Of a stretch of 32,034 nucleotides of DNA, positions 1-8,555 are shown piece after piece. A program made the translations under genes and the position numbers. The notes beneath the pieces are model-generated. The model did not search any database, was not told the origin of the DNA, and saw only the letters and a list, made by a program, of their open reading frames with translations. The stretch comes from Streptomyces altiplanensis. GTDB lineage: Bacteria > Actinomycetota > Actinomycetes > Streptomycetales > Streptomycetaceae. Where the stretch lies: NCBI GenBank assembly GCA_003719395.1, contig RHMC01000080.1, positions 1 to 32,034 on the forward strand. The letters run 5' to 3'. The stretch's first letter is position 1. The number at the start of each line of letters is the position of its first letter.

Positions 1-74
1 GATCCTGCGGGTCTAGCCGAACGGCCTGCGGGGCCTTCCCCTGCCCGCCCCTTCCCTGAACCGGGGCAGGTCCC

Positions 75-93
75 GGCCCCGGGCTCCGGGGCC
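75..93. terminator. GC hairpin upstream of dsbA (possible terminator)
   Basis: GGCCCCGG at 75-82 and CCGGGGCC at 86-93 form a perfect 8-bp stem with loop GCT. It lies in the non-coding 1-276 stretch and could end transcription of a gene left of the window. Bases 2-16 can be read as a short reading-frame end with a TAG stop at 14-16, but that is too little to call a gene. There is no U-tract. Confidence 0.35.
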
Positions 94-276
94 CCCGGAC
101 GCCCCTCCGGGCGTGTCCTCAAGCACCGGACGGGCTCGGTGCGGCCGACCGTCCGGCGTGTGAGGACCGGAGCCCGGGGCGGGCGCGGGAAACAGCCCCG
201 CCGGGCCCACCGCGCTCCGATTCACGCCCCCTCCGCCTCCTCCGCTTCCGCATTCCGTCAGGAGTACCGAACACCC

Positions 277-1068
277 ATGGCTCCCTCCCGTAACCGCAAC
301 CGCTCCAAGCCCCTCGCCATCGGCGCGGCCGTCGCCGCCGCGGCCGTCCTGCTCGGCGTCGTCTCGTACACCGCCACCAAGCCCGACGGGCGCGACTCCG
401 CCGCGACGGCCGAGGTCTCCTCCGACCCGCAGGCCGACGTCTACTCCGAGCTCGCGAAGCTCGCCCGCCGCGACGCCGGGGACACGCTCGCGCAGGGCAG
501 GGCGGATGCGCCCGTCGTGCTCATCGAGTACGCCGACTTCAAGTGCGGCTACTGCGGAAAGTTCGCCCGCGACACCGAGCCCGCGCTCGTGAAGAAGTAC
601 GTCGACAACGGCACCCTGCGCATCGAGTGGCGCAACTTCCCGATCTTCGGCAAGGAGTCGGACGCGGCGGCCCGCGCCGCGTGGGCGGCCGGGCAGCAGG
701 GACGCTTCTGGCAGTTCCACGCGGCCGCGTACGCCGACGGGGCCAAGGAGAAGGGCTTCGGGGACGCCAGGCTCAAGGCGCTGGCCGAGGAGGCCGGGGT
801 GGAGGACATCGCCCGCTTCACCCGGGACGCCGGCAGCGAAGCGGCCGTGAAGGCCGTGAAGAAGGACCAGGAGGAGGCGTACCGGCTGGGCGCCACCTCC
901 ACGCCGTCGTTCCTCGTCAACGGCCGGCCGATCGCCGGCGCCCAGCCCGCCGAGACCTTCACCGAGGCGATCGAGGCGGCGGCGGAGACGGTGAAGACAC
1001 AGAAGGCGCAGAAGACGGGGAAGACGAAGACGGGGACGACGGGGAAGACGGACGAGGCGGCGAAGTGA
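277..1068 (+). CDS. Membrane-anchored DsbA-family thioredoxin-fold oxidoreductase
   Basis: An extracytoplasmic thiol-disulfide oxidoreductase of the DsbA/thioredoxin_4 family, expected to form or exchange disulfides in exported proteins. The ATG at 277 is chosen because GGAG lies at 261-264; the open frame runs further upstream without a better start. The 263-residue protein has a short Arg/Lys-rich N-terminus, one membrane segment at about residues 12-32 (signal anchor), a linker, and then the thioredoxin fold with a CGYC active site at residues 90-93. The later TSTPSF segment supplies the cis-proline. The tail is rich in Lys, Thr and Gly. The stop overlaps the GTG of the ccdA-like gene (GTGA), so the two are probably translationally coupled and act together, CcdA supplying or removing electrons. 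The family is secure; the direction of the redox reaction is inferred. Confidence 0.93.
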   Translation: MAPSRNRNRSKPLAIGAAVAAAAVLLGVVSYTATKPDGRDSAATAEVSSDPQADVYSELAKLARRDAGDTLAQGRADAPVVLIEYADFKCGYCGKFARDTEPALVKKYVDNGTLRIEWRNFPIFGKESDAAARAAWAAGQQGRFWQFHAAAYADGAKEKGFGDARLKALAEEAGVEDIARFTRDAGSEAAVKAVKKDQEEAYRLGATSTPSFLVNGRPIAGAQPAETFTEAIEAAAETVKTQKAQKTGKTKTGTTGKTDEAAK

Positions 1069-1901
1069 ACGCCGACATCGGATACCTGGCCGCCTTCCTC
1101 GGCGGCCTGCTCGCCCTGCTCAGCCCGTGCAGCGCGCTGCTGCTCCCCGCCTTCTTCGCGTACTCGATCGACTCGGCGTCACGGCTGATGGCCAGAACCG
1201 GAATCTTCTACGCCGGGCTCGCCACCACCCTGGTGCCGCTGGGCGCGGCCGGCTCGTACGCCGGACGGCTCTTCTACGGGCACCGCGACCAGCTCGTCCT
1301 CGCCGGCGGCTGGCTGATCATCGCACTCGGCCTCGCGCAGATCCTCGGCATGGGCTTCGCCCCACGCCGTATCGCCTCCCTCTCCGGACGGATCCGGCCC
1401 ACGACGGCCGTCTCGGTGTACGCGCTGGGAGCCGTCTACGGGCTCGCCGGCTTCTGCGCGGGTCCCATCCTCGGCAGCGTCCTCACGGTCGCGGCCGTCA
1501 GCGGCAGCCCGGTGTACGGCGGACTGCTGCTGGCCGTCTACGCGCTGGGCATGGCCGTGCCGCTGTTCCTGCTCGCCCTGGGCTGGGAGCGCTTCGAACT
1601 GGGCAGGCGGCGGTGGCTGCGCGGGCGGGCGCTGCGGGCGGGGCGCTTCGAGCTGCACACCACGTCACTGCTGTCCGGGCTCTTCTTCGTCACGCTGGGC
1701 ACGCTCTTCCTCGTGTTCGACGGGACGACGGCCCTGCCCGGGCTGCTGGACGTGGACGACTCGTTCGCCGTCGAGCAGTGGGTGAGCGGTCTCGGCGAGG
1801 CGGTGCCCGACGCGGTGCTGCTGGCCGCAGTGGTGGCGGTGGTGGGAGTGGTGCTCGCCCTGCGCGCCCGGCGCCGCAAGGCCCCGGCGGAGGAGGGGTA
1901 A
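1065..1901 (+). CDS. ccdA: CcdA/DsbD-type transmembrane electron carrier
   Basis: A polytopic membrane protein of the CcdA (DsbD membrane domain) family, which moves reducing equivalents from cytoplasmic thioredoxin across the membrane to extracytoplasmic thiol proteins. The start is the GTG at 1065, inside the stop of the preceding dsbA-like gene. The upstream extension of the frame is a high-GC shadow. The protein has 278 residues and about six hydrophobic segments. The two signature cysteines are present: Cys22 in LLSPCSALLLPAF and Cys131 in GFCAGPILG, in the repeated half-site arrangement of the family. The C-terminus ends in a basic cytoplasmic tail. Pairing with a DsbA-like partner rather than cytochrome c biogenesis genes points to a general thiol-redox role. 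This is inferred from context. Confidence 0.93.
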   Translation: MNADIGYLAAFLGGLLALLSPCSALLLPAFFAYSIDSASRLMARTGIFYAGLATTLVPLGAAGSYAGRLFYGHRDQLVLAGGWLIIALGLAQILGMGFAPRRIASLSGRIRPTTAVSVYALGAVYGLAGFCAGPILGSVLTVAAVSGSPVYGGLLLAVYALGMAVPLFLLALGWERFELGRRRWLRGRALRAGRFELHTTSLLSGLFFVTLGTLFLVFDGTTALPGLLDVDDSFAVEQWVSGLGEAVPDAVLLAAVVAVVGVVLALRARRRKAPAEEG

Positions 1902-1906
1902 CACGA

Positions 1907-1933
1907 AAGGCCCCGTCCGGTGGACGGGGCCTT
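1907..1933. terminator. Rho-independent terminator between ccdA and the tRNA cluster
   Basis: AAGGCCCCGTCC at 1907-1918 pairs perfectly with 1922-1933 across a GGT loop (12-bp stem). It sits 5 bases after the ccdA stop and 5 bases before the 3' end of the oppositely oriented tRNA-Phe, so it can serve both converging transcripts. Confidence 0.85.
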
Positions 1934-1938
1934 CGAAA

Positions 1939-2015
1939 TGGTGGCTGGGGCCGGGATCGAACCGGCGACCTATCGCTTTTCAGGCGATCGCTCGTACCAA
2001 CTGAGCTACCCAGCC
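1939..2015 (-). tRNA. tRNA-Phe (GAA)
   Basis: Read on the minus strand, a cloverleaf with acceptor GGCTGGG/CCCAGCC, anticodon loop CTGAAAA (anticodon GAA), T-loop GGTTCGATCCC and discriminator A. CCA is encoded at the 3' end (1939-1941). It is the last of three tandem minus-strand tRNAs. Confidence 0.95.
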
Positions 2016-2037
2016 ACTCGGATCTTTCGATCCGCAG

Positions 2038-2112
2038 CGGTCCTGACGGGATTTGAACCCGCGGCCTCCACCTTGACAGGGTGGCGAGCACTCCAAACTG
2101 CTCCACAGGACC
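2038..2112 (-). tRNA. tRNA-Asp (GTC)
   Basis: Minus strand: acceptor GGTCCTG/CAGGACC, anticodon stem CCACC/GGTGG with loop CTGTCAA (anticodon GTC), T-loop GGTTCAAATCC, discriminator G. No CCA is encoded. It lies between tRNA-Glu and tRNA-Phe, the usual actinomycete order. Confidence 0.95.
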
Positions 2113-2151
2113 AAGCGTGGTGCGAGACCAAGTCTCGCACACGGTTGTGCG

Positions 2152-2224
2152 TGCCCCCAACGGGATTCGAACCCGTGCTACCGCCTTGAAAGGGCGGCGT
2201 CCTGGGCCACTAGACGATGAGGGC
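2152..2224 (-). tRNA. tRNA-Glu (TTC)
   Basis: Minus strand: acceptor GCCCTCA pairing with TGGGGGC (one G-U pair), anticodon loop CTTTCAA (anticodon TTC), T-loop GGTTCGAATCC, discriminator A, no encoded CCA. It is the promoter-proximal member of the Glu-Asp-Phe cluster. Confidence 0.95.
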
Positions 2225-2267
2225 TAGAGCCCGCCTGGGCGCTTTGCAGCGCGTCGGGGACGTGAGA

Positions 2268-2297
2268 AGCATATGGGATGGCGGGACCGATCGCCAA
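2268..2297 (-). promoter_or_regulatory. Promoter of the tRNA Glu-Asp-Phe cluster
   Basis: On the minus strand, TTGGCG (2297-2292), an 18-base spacer and TATGCT (2273-2268) resemble a housekeeping sigma-70 (HrdB-type) promoter. The predicted start is about 35-40 bases upstream of tRNA-Glu. The same -10 hexamer occurs before tRNA-Lys at 11713-11718. Confidence 0.6.
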
Positions 2298-2303
2298 AAC
2301 GGT

Positions 2304-3861
2304 TTACGGGGAGGGTGAGGGGGAGGCCGGGGAAGGGGTCCGCGTGGGGGACGGGGACGGGGTGGCCCCTGGGCTGTTCTCCTTGGGGAGACGGCGGCTG
2401 ACCTCGGCCGTCGTCAGGCCCAGGCCGCCCAGCGTGATCTCGTCCCAGGCCTGCAGCCGCTTGGTCGTACGGTCCAGATAGAGCACCGACGCCCGTACCT
2501 TCTCCGGCTTCTCGTTCTGGAGTGCGCGCAGGCCGCCGCCGCCCGTCGAGCCCTCGATCTTCAGGCGGGTGCCCTGGCCGAGGACCTCGTTCTTGCGGTT
2601 GTGGATGTGTCCGGCCAGGACGAGCGGGACCGTGCCGTCCGTCTCGCGGGCCGCCACCGGGTTGTGCGCCACCGCGATGTCGACGGGCGTGCCGGCGCGT
2701 TTCTGGTCGCGCAGGGCCGAGGCGAGGCGGATGCCCGCCATGCGCTCGGCCGGGTCGCCCTGTGCCTCGACCGAGCGGTCCGGGGTGAACTGCGGGTCGC
2801 CCGTGCCCGCGATCCGCAGTCCCGCCACCGTCACCGCCCTGCCCTCGTCGAGGACGTGCACGCCCTTGAGCCGTTCGAGGTAGCGCTGGGTGGCGGCCGA
2901 GTCGTGGTTGCCGCGGACCCAGACGTACGGGGCGCCGAGGTCGGAGATCGGGTCGAGGAAGCCGTTCTCGGCGGCGGTGCCGTGGTCCATGGTGTCGCCG
3001 GAGTCGATGATCACGTCGATGTCGTACTGCTCGACGAGCGAGCCGATGATGTGCCACGACGCCGGGTTGAGATGGATGTCCGAGACGTGCAGCACGCGCA
3101 TCGTGGCCGGGTCCGGCTGGTAGGTCGGGAGGGTCGACGTGGCGTCGTACAGCTTCGTCACATTGGTGACGAGCCGCGCCAGTTCCTTCTGGTAGACGTC
3201 GAACTCGCTGACGATGCTGCGCGCGTTGCCGACCACGGAGGGCGCGGAGGAGAGGAGCCCGGAGAACTTGGGCTCCAGGACCGACTTCGGGTTCCAGGTG
3301 GCGTACGCGCTGATGCCCGACGCCGTCAGCAGGGCGAGCGCGGAGGCCGCCCGCCGCCAGGGCGCGGCGCGGGCGCCGGTAGACGGCCAGGCCGAGGGCG
3401 GTGGCGCCCGACACGACCGCGACGCAGGAGCGCACGGCCAGTTCGGTGGTGCCGTCGGCGACGTCCTGGGAGATCTCTTCCTGGAGGCCGGAGAGGCGTT
3501 CGGGGTGTTCGACGAGGGCCTGGGAGCGGGCCGGGTCGAGCTGGTCGACGTCCACGTCGAGGCGGACGGGGGCGGTGTGGGTGTCGAGTGCGAGGGCGCC
3601 GAGAGGGGAGACGTTGATCTTCGTGCCGCCGACGGCGGACGCGCGCAGCGTCATGGTCGCGTCCACCGGGCCGACCGGCGTACGGACGCTGCCGACGATC
3701 AGCAGGCCGAGCCAGGCACCGCAGAGGACCACCGCGGCGAGGCCGAACATCCGCGCATAGGGGTGCGGGGCGTGTACGAGGGTGCTGGTGGGGGCGGTGT
3801 GGTGGGAGCGGTAGTGGCGTTGAAGCCGGGTGAGCACGGCACGAAAAGGAGCGCGGGCCAT
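2304..3861 (-). CDS. Membrane-anchored metallophosphoesterase (interrupted by an indel)
   Basis: A calcineurin-like metallophosphoesterase with an N-terminal membrane region. The N-terminal part (bases 3861 to about 3380) has a hydrophobic segment after a basic start and a second one at about 3420-3370. The catalytic part carries DIHLN, SGDTMDHG, RGNHDS and GHIHNRK, the metal-binding motifs of the family. The C-terminus is Pro/Ser-rich and ends in a TAA at 2304. The reading frame shifts at about 3358-3365 within a CCC run (minus strand). Removing one C joins the halves and keeps the second hydrophobic segment, so the gene is probably intact in the organism. An ATG at 3894 is an alternative start; neither start has a strong ribosome site. 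The substrate is unknown. It is divergent from the metallopeptidase gene. Confidence 0.85.
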
Positions 3862-3948
3862 TGCTGCCGTATGCCCATGCGGGCGGCGGCTCATGCCCGC
3901 CGGCGCCCACCCCCGCCCGTCGGGCGGAATCTACGTGACAATGGCCAG

Positions 3949-4311
3949 GTGCTGGAGATGACGCGTGAGGAGTTCGAGGAACTGGTCGCCGAGGCGCTGG
4001 ACAGGATCCCGCCGGAGCTGACGCGGCTGATGGACAACGTCGCGGTGTTCGTGGAGGACGAGCCGTCGGCGGACCACCCGGACCACGAGCCGGATCTGCT
4101 CGGGCTGTACGAGGGGACCCCCTTGACTGACCGCGGCGAGTGGTACGCCGGGGTGCTGCCGGACCGGATCACGATCTTCCGGGGACCGACGCTGCGGATG
4201 TGCGAGTCCCGGGAGGACGTCGTCGCGGAGACGGAGATCACCGTCGTCCACGAGGTGGCGCACCACTTCGGGATCGACGACGAGCGGCTGCACGCGCTGG
4301 GGTACGGGTGA
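3949..4311 (+). CDS. Small zincin-like metallopeptidase (HExxH family)
   Basis: A 120-residue protein of the actinobacterial metallopeptidase family that carries a single HExxH zinc motif (VHEVAHHFGIDDE near the C-terminus). The motif gives the two zinc histidines and the catalytic Glu; DDER downstream fits the extended motif. No signal peptide or membrane segment is visible, so it should be cytoplasmic. The GTG at 3949 gives the N-terminus VLEMTREEFEELV. An ATG at 3958 is possible, but GGAG sits only one base ahead of it. A GACAAT at 3937-3942 ends 6 bases before the GTG, so a leaderless message is possible. The stop overlaps crcB1 by GTGA, tying it to fluoride export genes; a functional link is unproven. 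Its substrate is unknown. Confidence 0.88.
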   Translation: MLEMTREEFEELVAEALDRIPPELTRLMDNVAVFVEDEPSADHPDHEPDLLGLYEGTPLTDRGEWYAGVLPDRITIFRGPTLRMCESREDVVAETEITVVHEVAHHFGIDDERLHALGYG

Positions 4312-4781
4312 GCCGCGCGACCGGTTCTGACGGTGCGATCGACCCGGACGTCGACCTGCATGTGCCCGCGCACCGCGCCGAGACCGCCGGGAGCGGCAAG
4401 TGGCGGGTGCTCGCGGCGGTCTCGGCGGGCGGCACGCTGGGGGCGCTGGCCCGGTACGGGGCGGGGGTGGCGTGGCCCGGGAGTGTGTGGACGACCTTCG
4501 GCGTCAATGTGGTGGGGTGCGCGATGATCGGGGTGCTGATGGTGCTGGTGAGTGAGCAGGGACGGGGGCACGCGCTGGCCCGGCCGTTCCTGGGGGTCGG
4601 TGTGCTGGGCGGCTTCACGACCTTCTCGACGTACGCCCTGGATGTGGCCCGGCTGCTGGACCGGGGCGACGCGCTCACCGCGCTGGTGTACGCCGCCGGG
4701 ACGTTCGCGGGGGCGCTCGGCGCGGTGTGGGCGGCGGCGGCGGTGACGCGGGCGGCCGTGGGGCGGGCGGCGGACGCGTGA
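4308..4781 (+). CDS. crcB: Fluoride channel subunit CrcB/Fluc (first copy)
   Basis: A four-helix membrane protein of the CrcB/Fluc family, which exports fluoride passively as an antiparallel dimer. The 157-residue product starts at the GTG at 4308 inside the metallopeptidase stop. It has an unusually long hydrophilic N-terminus of about 35 residues before the first helix. It carries GGTLGALARYG at the start of helix 1 and GGFTTFSTYALD in helix 3, the pore and central sodium-site region. Two different adjacent crcB genes usually indicate a heterodimeric channel. It overlaps the second copy by GTGA. I see no fluoride riboswitch upstream. Confidence 0.93.
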   Translation: MSRATGSDGAIDPDVDLHVPAHRAETAGSGKWRVLAAVSAGGTLGALARYGAGVAWPGSVWTTFGVNVVGCAMIGVLMVLVSEQGRGHALARPFLGVGVLGGFTTFSTYALDVARLLDRGDALTALVYAAGTFAGALGAVWAAAAVTRAAVGRAADA

Positions 4782-5139
4782 CCTGGCTGCTGGTGGCGGC
4801 CGGGGCCGCGGTCGGGGCGCCGCTGCGGTACCTGACGACCGCGCGGTCCAGGGGCGGCACGATTCGGTGTTCCCGTGGGGGACGCTCGTGGTCAACGCGG
4901 GGGCGAGCCTGGTGCTGGGGGTGCTGGCGGGAGCGCTGGTGTCCTCGGGGACGTACGCGCTGCTCGGGACCGGGCTGTGCGGGGCCCTTTCGACGTACTC
5001 GACCTTCAGCTACGAGACGCTGCGGCTGGCGGAGCGCGGCTGGACGTTCCTGGCGGCGGCGAACGCGGGTGCGTCGCTGCTGGTGGGTCTCGGTGCGGTC
5101 TTCCTGGGATTCGATCTTGCGCGGGGGCTGCTGGGGTGA
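4778..5139 (+). CDS. crcB: Fluoride channel subunit CrcB/Fluc (second copy, interrupted by a 1-base deletion)
   Basis: The second Fluc subunit, about 120 residues. It begins at the GTG at 4778 overlapping the stop of the first copy. Helix 1 contains GAPLRYLT and helix 3 GALSTYSTFSYE, the matching signature motifs. The frame breaks at about 4836. Adding one base between AC and GACC restores the run LTDRAVQ..HDSVFPWG, which is typical of the family. A sequence error is therefore more likely than loss of function. It would pair with the first copy to form one dual-topology fluoride pore. Confidence 0.88.
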
Positions 5140-5201
5140 CGGCCCGTCGGGCGTCTGCCGCTCGTGGGCGGTGCGCGGGCGGCGGGTGCTTGTCCCGCGC
5201 G

Positions 5202-5244
5202 GTCCCTGCCTGTTCCCTGCGGGTCCCTTGCGTGTCCCTTGTGG
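5202..5244. repeat. Imperfect 10-11 bp tandem repeat between crcB2 and the lipoprotein gene
   Basis: Four successive variants of GTCCCTGC/GTCCCTTG (GTCCCTGCCT, GTTCCCTGCGG, GTCCCTTGCGT, GTCCCTTGTGG) lie in a row in the 160-base spacer. The stretch is pyrimidine-rich on this strand and has no evident coding function. Confidence 0.6.
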
Positions 5245-5299
5245 GGCAAAGGGAGTTGGGCAGTGAAATCCCGCTTGCCGTGCCCCGGAGGTGCCGCCC

Positions 5300-5918
5300 G
5301 TGCGCCAGTTGCCCCATCCTGTCCGATTGGCCCCGGTCCGATTGGCCGCTGTCGTGCTCGTGGCCGCGGCGTCGGCGGGCTGCATGAGCGTGACCGACGA
5401 GGGGAGCGAGCCGGCGCCCACCCGCCCGGCGGCCCGGCAGGGCGCGGCGGCGGAACCCGACGGGGCGAAGGCGAGGATCGGGACGGAGATCGGCCACACC
5501 GGCGGCAGCGGTGACCAGCCGCGACGGCGGCAGGGGGGCCGGGGGCGGCAAGAACGCCAAGGCGGACGACGACGGCAAGGCCGGGCACGACGAGTCGGCG
5601 GGCCCCCGCTCGTCGCCGGGCGTCTCCGCCGCACCGTCGAAGAGCGGCCAGGCCCCGCCCCCGAAGGGCGGCACCCGGCCGAAGCCGCGCCCCGGCGTGC
5701 CGACGCCGACGGAGAGCACGGCGGCACCGACGCGCCCGCCCGAGCCCACCGAGCCGCCGCCGACGACGGAGCCGCCCCCCGTGACGCCGTCCGAGCCGGA
5801 GCCGAGCACGCCGCCGCCCTCGGCGTCGCCGGCGGCCGACACGCAGACCGCAGCGATGGGGGAGCGGCGCGAAATGGAGCGCAAGCCGGTGGCATCACCG
5901 CAGGTCGGGCCGGTGTAG
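5300..5918 (+). CDS. Proline-rich lipoprotein of unknown function (interrupted by an indel)
   Basis: The GTG at 5300 is chosen because GGAGGT lies at 5287-5292, seven bases upstream. The N-terminus has a basic stretch, a hydrophobic core (LAAVVLVAAA) and a lipobox ASAGC, so the mature protein should be lipid-anchored outside the membrane. The rest, about 180 residues, is hydrophilic and low-complexity: Gly/Lys/Asp-rich, then Pro/Thr/Glu-rich with repeated PPPTTEPPP-like runs. No catalytic domain is visible. The frame shifts by +1 between about 5510 and 5540. Shortening the G6 run at 5533-5538 by one G joins the halves into a natural-looking sequence ending SPQVGPV. I do not recognise a family. 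Confidence 0.75.
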
Positions 5919-5968
5919 GGACCCCGGTTTGCCAGAACGGGGGAAGGGTGCGTATGGTTATAGATCGT

Positions 5969-5997
5969 TTGACCCCATTGCCCGGCGCCGTTGAGTT
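5969..5997 (+). promoter_or_regulatory. Candidate promoter of the DEAD-box helicase gene
   Basis: TTGACC (5969-5974), a 17-base spacer and TGAGTT (5992-5997) give a plausible housekeeping promoter. It would leave a leader of about 140 bases. That leader contains a hairpin (GACCGC 6056-6061 pairing with GCGGTC 6068-6073) and a doubled TTTGCGAT at 6077-6098. Long leaders are common on cold-inducible RNA helicase genes. Confidence 0.4.
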
Positions 5998-6146
5998 CTC
6001 GTAAAGAACGAGGACCTGGAGCGCCCCGTGGCGCGTACTCTCCCTTACCGTGACTGACCGCACTGAGGCGGTCGAAATTTGCGATTGATTTGCGATTTCA
6101 CGGAGTTTGGGCGCGTGCCGAGACTCCGAGAGGTTTCGCATTTCGT

Positions 6147-8328
6147 ATGTCCATTTCCAGCACTGACCGCACCGCCATGCCCGAGAACGAGACGGCCGTA
6201 GAGGCCGCCGACGTCATCGAGGCCACCGAGATCACCGCAGAGCTCGACGAGATTGTCGAGATCGACGACGCGATCGAGGCCGACGCCGAGGCCACTGAGC
6301 CCGCCGAGCCTGCCGAGCCCGCCGTGACCTTCGCCTCCCTGGGCCTGCCGGACGGCATCGTCCGCAAGCTCGCGCAGAACGGCGTCACCGCCCCCTTCCC
6401 GATCCAGGCCGCGACCATCCCGGACGCCCTGGCCGGCAAGGACATCCTCGGCCGCGGCCGCACCGGTTCCGGCAAGACGCTCTCCTTCGGTCTGCCGACC
6501 CTGGCCCGGCTGGCCGGCGGTCACACCGAGAAGAAGAAGCCCCGCGCGATCATCCTGACCCCGACGCGTGAGCTCGCGATGCAGGTCGCGGACGCGCTGC
6601 AGCCGTACGGCGACGTACTCGGCCTGAAGATGAAGGTCGTCTGCGGCGGTACGTCCATGAGCAACCAGATCTACGCGCTGGAGCGCGGCGTCGACGTCCT
6701 CGTCGCCACCCCGGGCCGTCTGCGCGACCTCCTCAACCGAGGCGCCGCGTCGCTCGAGAACGTCCAGGTCGCCGTCCTCGACGAGGCCGACCAGATGTCC
6801 GACCTGGGCTTCCTGCCCGAGGTCACCGAGCTGCTCGACCAGATCCCCGGCGGCGGCCAGCGCATGCTCTTCTCCGCCACCATGGAGAACGAGATCAGCA
6901 CGCTGGTCAAGCGCTACCTGACCAACCCGGTCACGCACGAGGTCGACAGCGCCCAGGGCAACGTCTCGACCATGACCCACCACGTCCTCGTCGTGAAGCC
7001 GAAGGACAAGGCGCCGGTCACGGCCGCGATCGCCGCCCGCAAGGGCCGCACGATCATCTTCGTCCGCACCCAGCTGGGCGGCGACCGCATCGCCGAGCAG
7101 CTCCAGGACTCGGGCGTCAAGGCCGACGCACTGCACGGCGGCATGACGCAGGGCGCCCGTACGCGCGTTCTCGAGGACTTCAAGAAGGGCTACGTCAACG
7201 CCCTGGTCGCCACCGACGTCGCCGCTCGCGGTATCCACGTCGACGGCATCGACCTGGTGCTCAACGTGGACCCGGCCGGTGACCACAAGGACTACCTGCA
7301 CCGCTCGGGCCGTACCGCCCGCGCCGGCAAGTCCGGTGTCGTCGTCTCCCTGTCGCTGCCGCACCAGCGCCGCCAGATCTTCCGTCTGATGGAGGACGCG
7401 GGCGTCGACGCCTCGCGCCACATCGTCGGCGGCGCCGGCGCGTTCGAGCCGGAGGTCGCCGAGATCACCGGCGCCCGTTCGCTGACCGAGGTCCAGGCCG
7501 ATTCCGCGAGCAACGCCGCCAAGCAGGCGGAGCGCGAGGCCAAGGAGCTCACCCGCGAGCTGGAGCGCGTCCAGCGCCGTGCGACCGAGCTCCGCGAGGA
7601 GGCCGACCGTCTGGTCGCCCGTGCCGCCCGTGAGCGTGGCGAGGACCCGGAGACCGCTGTCGCCGAGGCCGCCGCCGCCGCTGAGGCCGAGGCCCAGGAA
7701 GAGGCTCAGGCCGAGGCCGCCGCTGCCGCGAAGGCGGCGGAGGAGCAGCGTCAGCGCCGCGACGACCGTGGCAACTTCGAGCGTCGTGACAACGACCGTG
7801 GTGGCTACCGGGGCAACAACGACCGCGGTGGCGACCGTGGTGGGTTCCGTGGCAACGACCGTGGCGGCGACCGTCGTGACGACCGGGGTGGCGACCGTGG
7901 CGGCTTCCGCCGTGACGACCGTCCGTCCGGTGGCTTCCGCGGCAACGACCGCCCCGCGTCCGGCGGCTTCCGTCGCGACGACCGTCCGTCCGGTGGTTTC
8001 CGTGGCGGCGAGCGCAGCGGCAGCGACCGCCCGGCGGCCACCGGCTACCGAGGCAACGACCGTCGTGACGACCGCCCCGCGTCCGGTGGCTTCCGCCGCG
8101 ACGACCGCAGCGACCGTCCGTCGACCGGTGGTGGCTTCCGCTCCGGCGGCAGCGACCGTCCGTTCAACGCGACCGTCGCGACGACGTCCGGCAGGCGGCG
8201 GCTTCCGCTCCGGCGGCCACGACCGCCCGCAGGGCCGTCGTGACGACCACCGCGGCAGCGGCAGCACCGGCACCGGCACCGGCTCGTTCGGCCGCCGTGA
8301 CGACAAGCCGCGCTGGAAGCGCAGCTGA
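6147..8328 (+). CDS. DEAD-box ATP-dependent RNA helicase with RG-rich tail
   Basis: An RNA-unwinding ATPase. After an acidic N-terminal region of about 60 residues come the Q-motif region, the Walker A GRGRTGSGKT, PTRELA, TPGR, DEAD in VLDEADQM, SAT in LFSATM, IIFVRT, ATDVAARGIHVDGID and HRSGRTARAG, so the core is complete. A predicted coiled coil rich in Ala/Glu/Arg follows, then a repetitive RGG/DRGG tail that would bind RNA. The start is the ATG at 6147, with GAGAGG 13 bases upstream. Two single-base losses at about 8168 and 8185 disturb the last 60 residues. Restoring one C at each gives DRPFNRDRRDDRPAGGGF and the natural end KPRWKRS. Related helicases act in ribosome assembly or cold adaptation, which is likely here. 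Confidence 0.94.
7755..8160 (+). repeat. Internal coding repeats of the helicase RG tail
   Basis: Recurrent DNA units encode R-D-D-R-P-S-G-G-F-R and G-N-D-R-G-G variants. Near-identical segments occur several times between about 7900 and 8110. They are prone to slippage and assembly error, and the two frameshifts lie just beyond them. Confidence 0.8.
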
Positions 8329-8365
8329 CAGCTGATCAACTCGGCGGCATAGGCCGCTGATCTGC

Positions 8366-8402
8366 AAAGGCGGGCCCGTTCTTCACGAACGGGCCCGCCT
8401 TT
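8366..8402. terminator. Strong intrinsic terminator after the helicase gene
   Basis: AAAGGCGGGCCCGTTC at 8366-8381 pairs perfectly (16 bp) with 8387-8402 across loop TTCAC. It is followed by CTTTTCCC on the plus strand and lies 38 bases after the helicase stop. Confidence 0.92.
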
Positions 8403-8555
8403 CTTTTCCCTTCCCCACATACGTCACTGCTGTTACGATCCGCCCACTTGCATGGGGAGCACTGCCGGGGGGCGTGGCTCGATTCGATTCGCCGACGGCG
8501 CGCATGCCGCCGTCGCCTTCCCATGCCTTCTTCAGGCTCCCGGGGAGGGACCTCA

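Noticed and set aside
6045..8420. 791-residue open frame antisense to the helicase gene
   Set aside because: It mirrors the repetitive sense codons (long Val/Ala/Thr runs) and has no family features.
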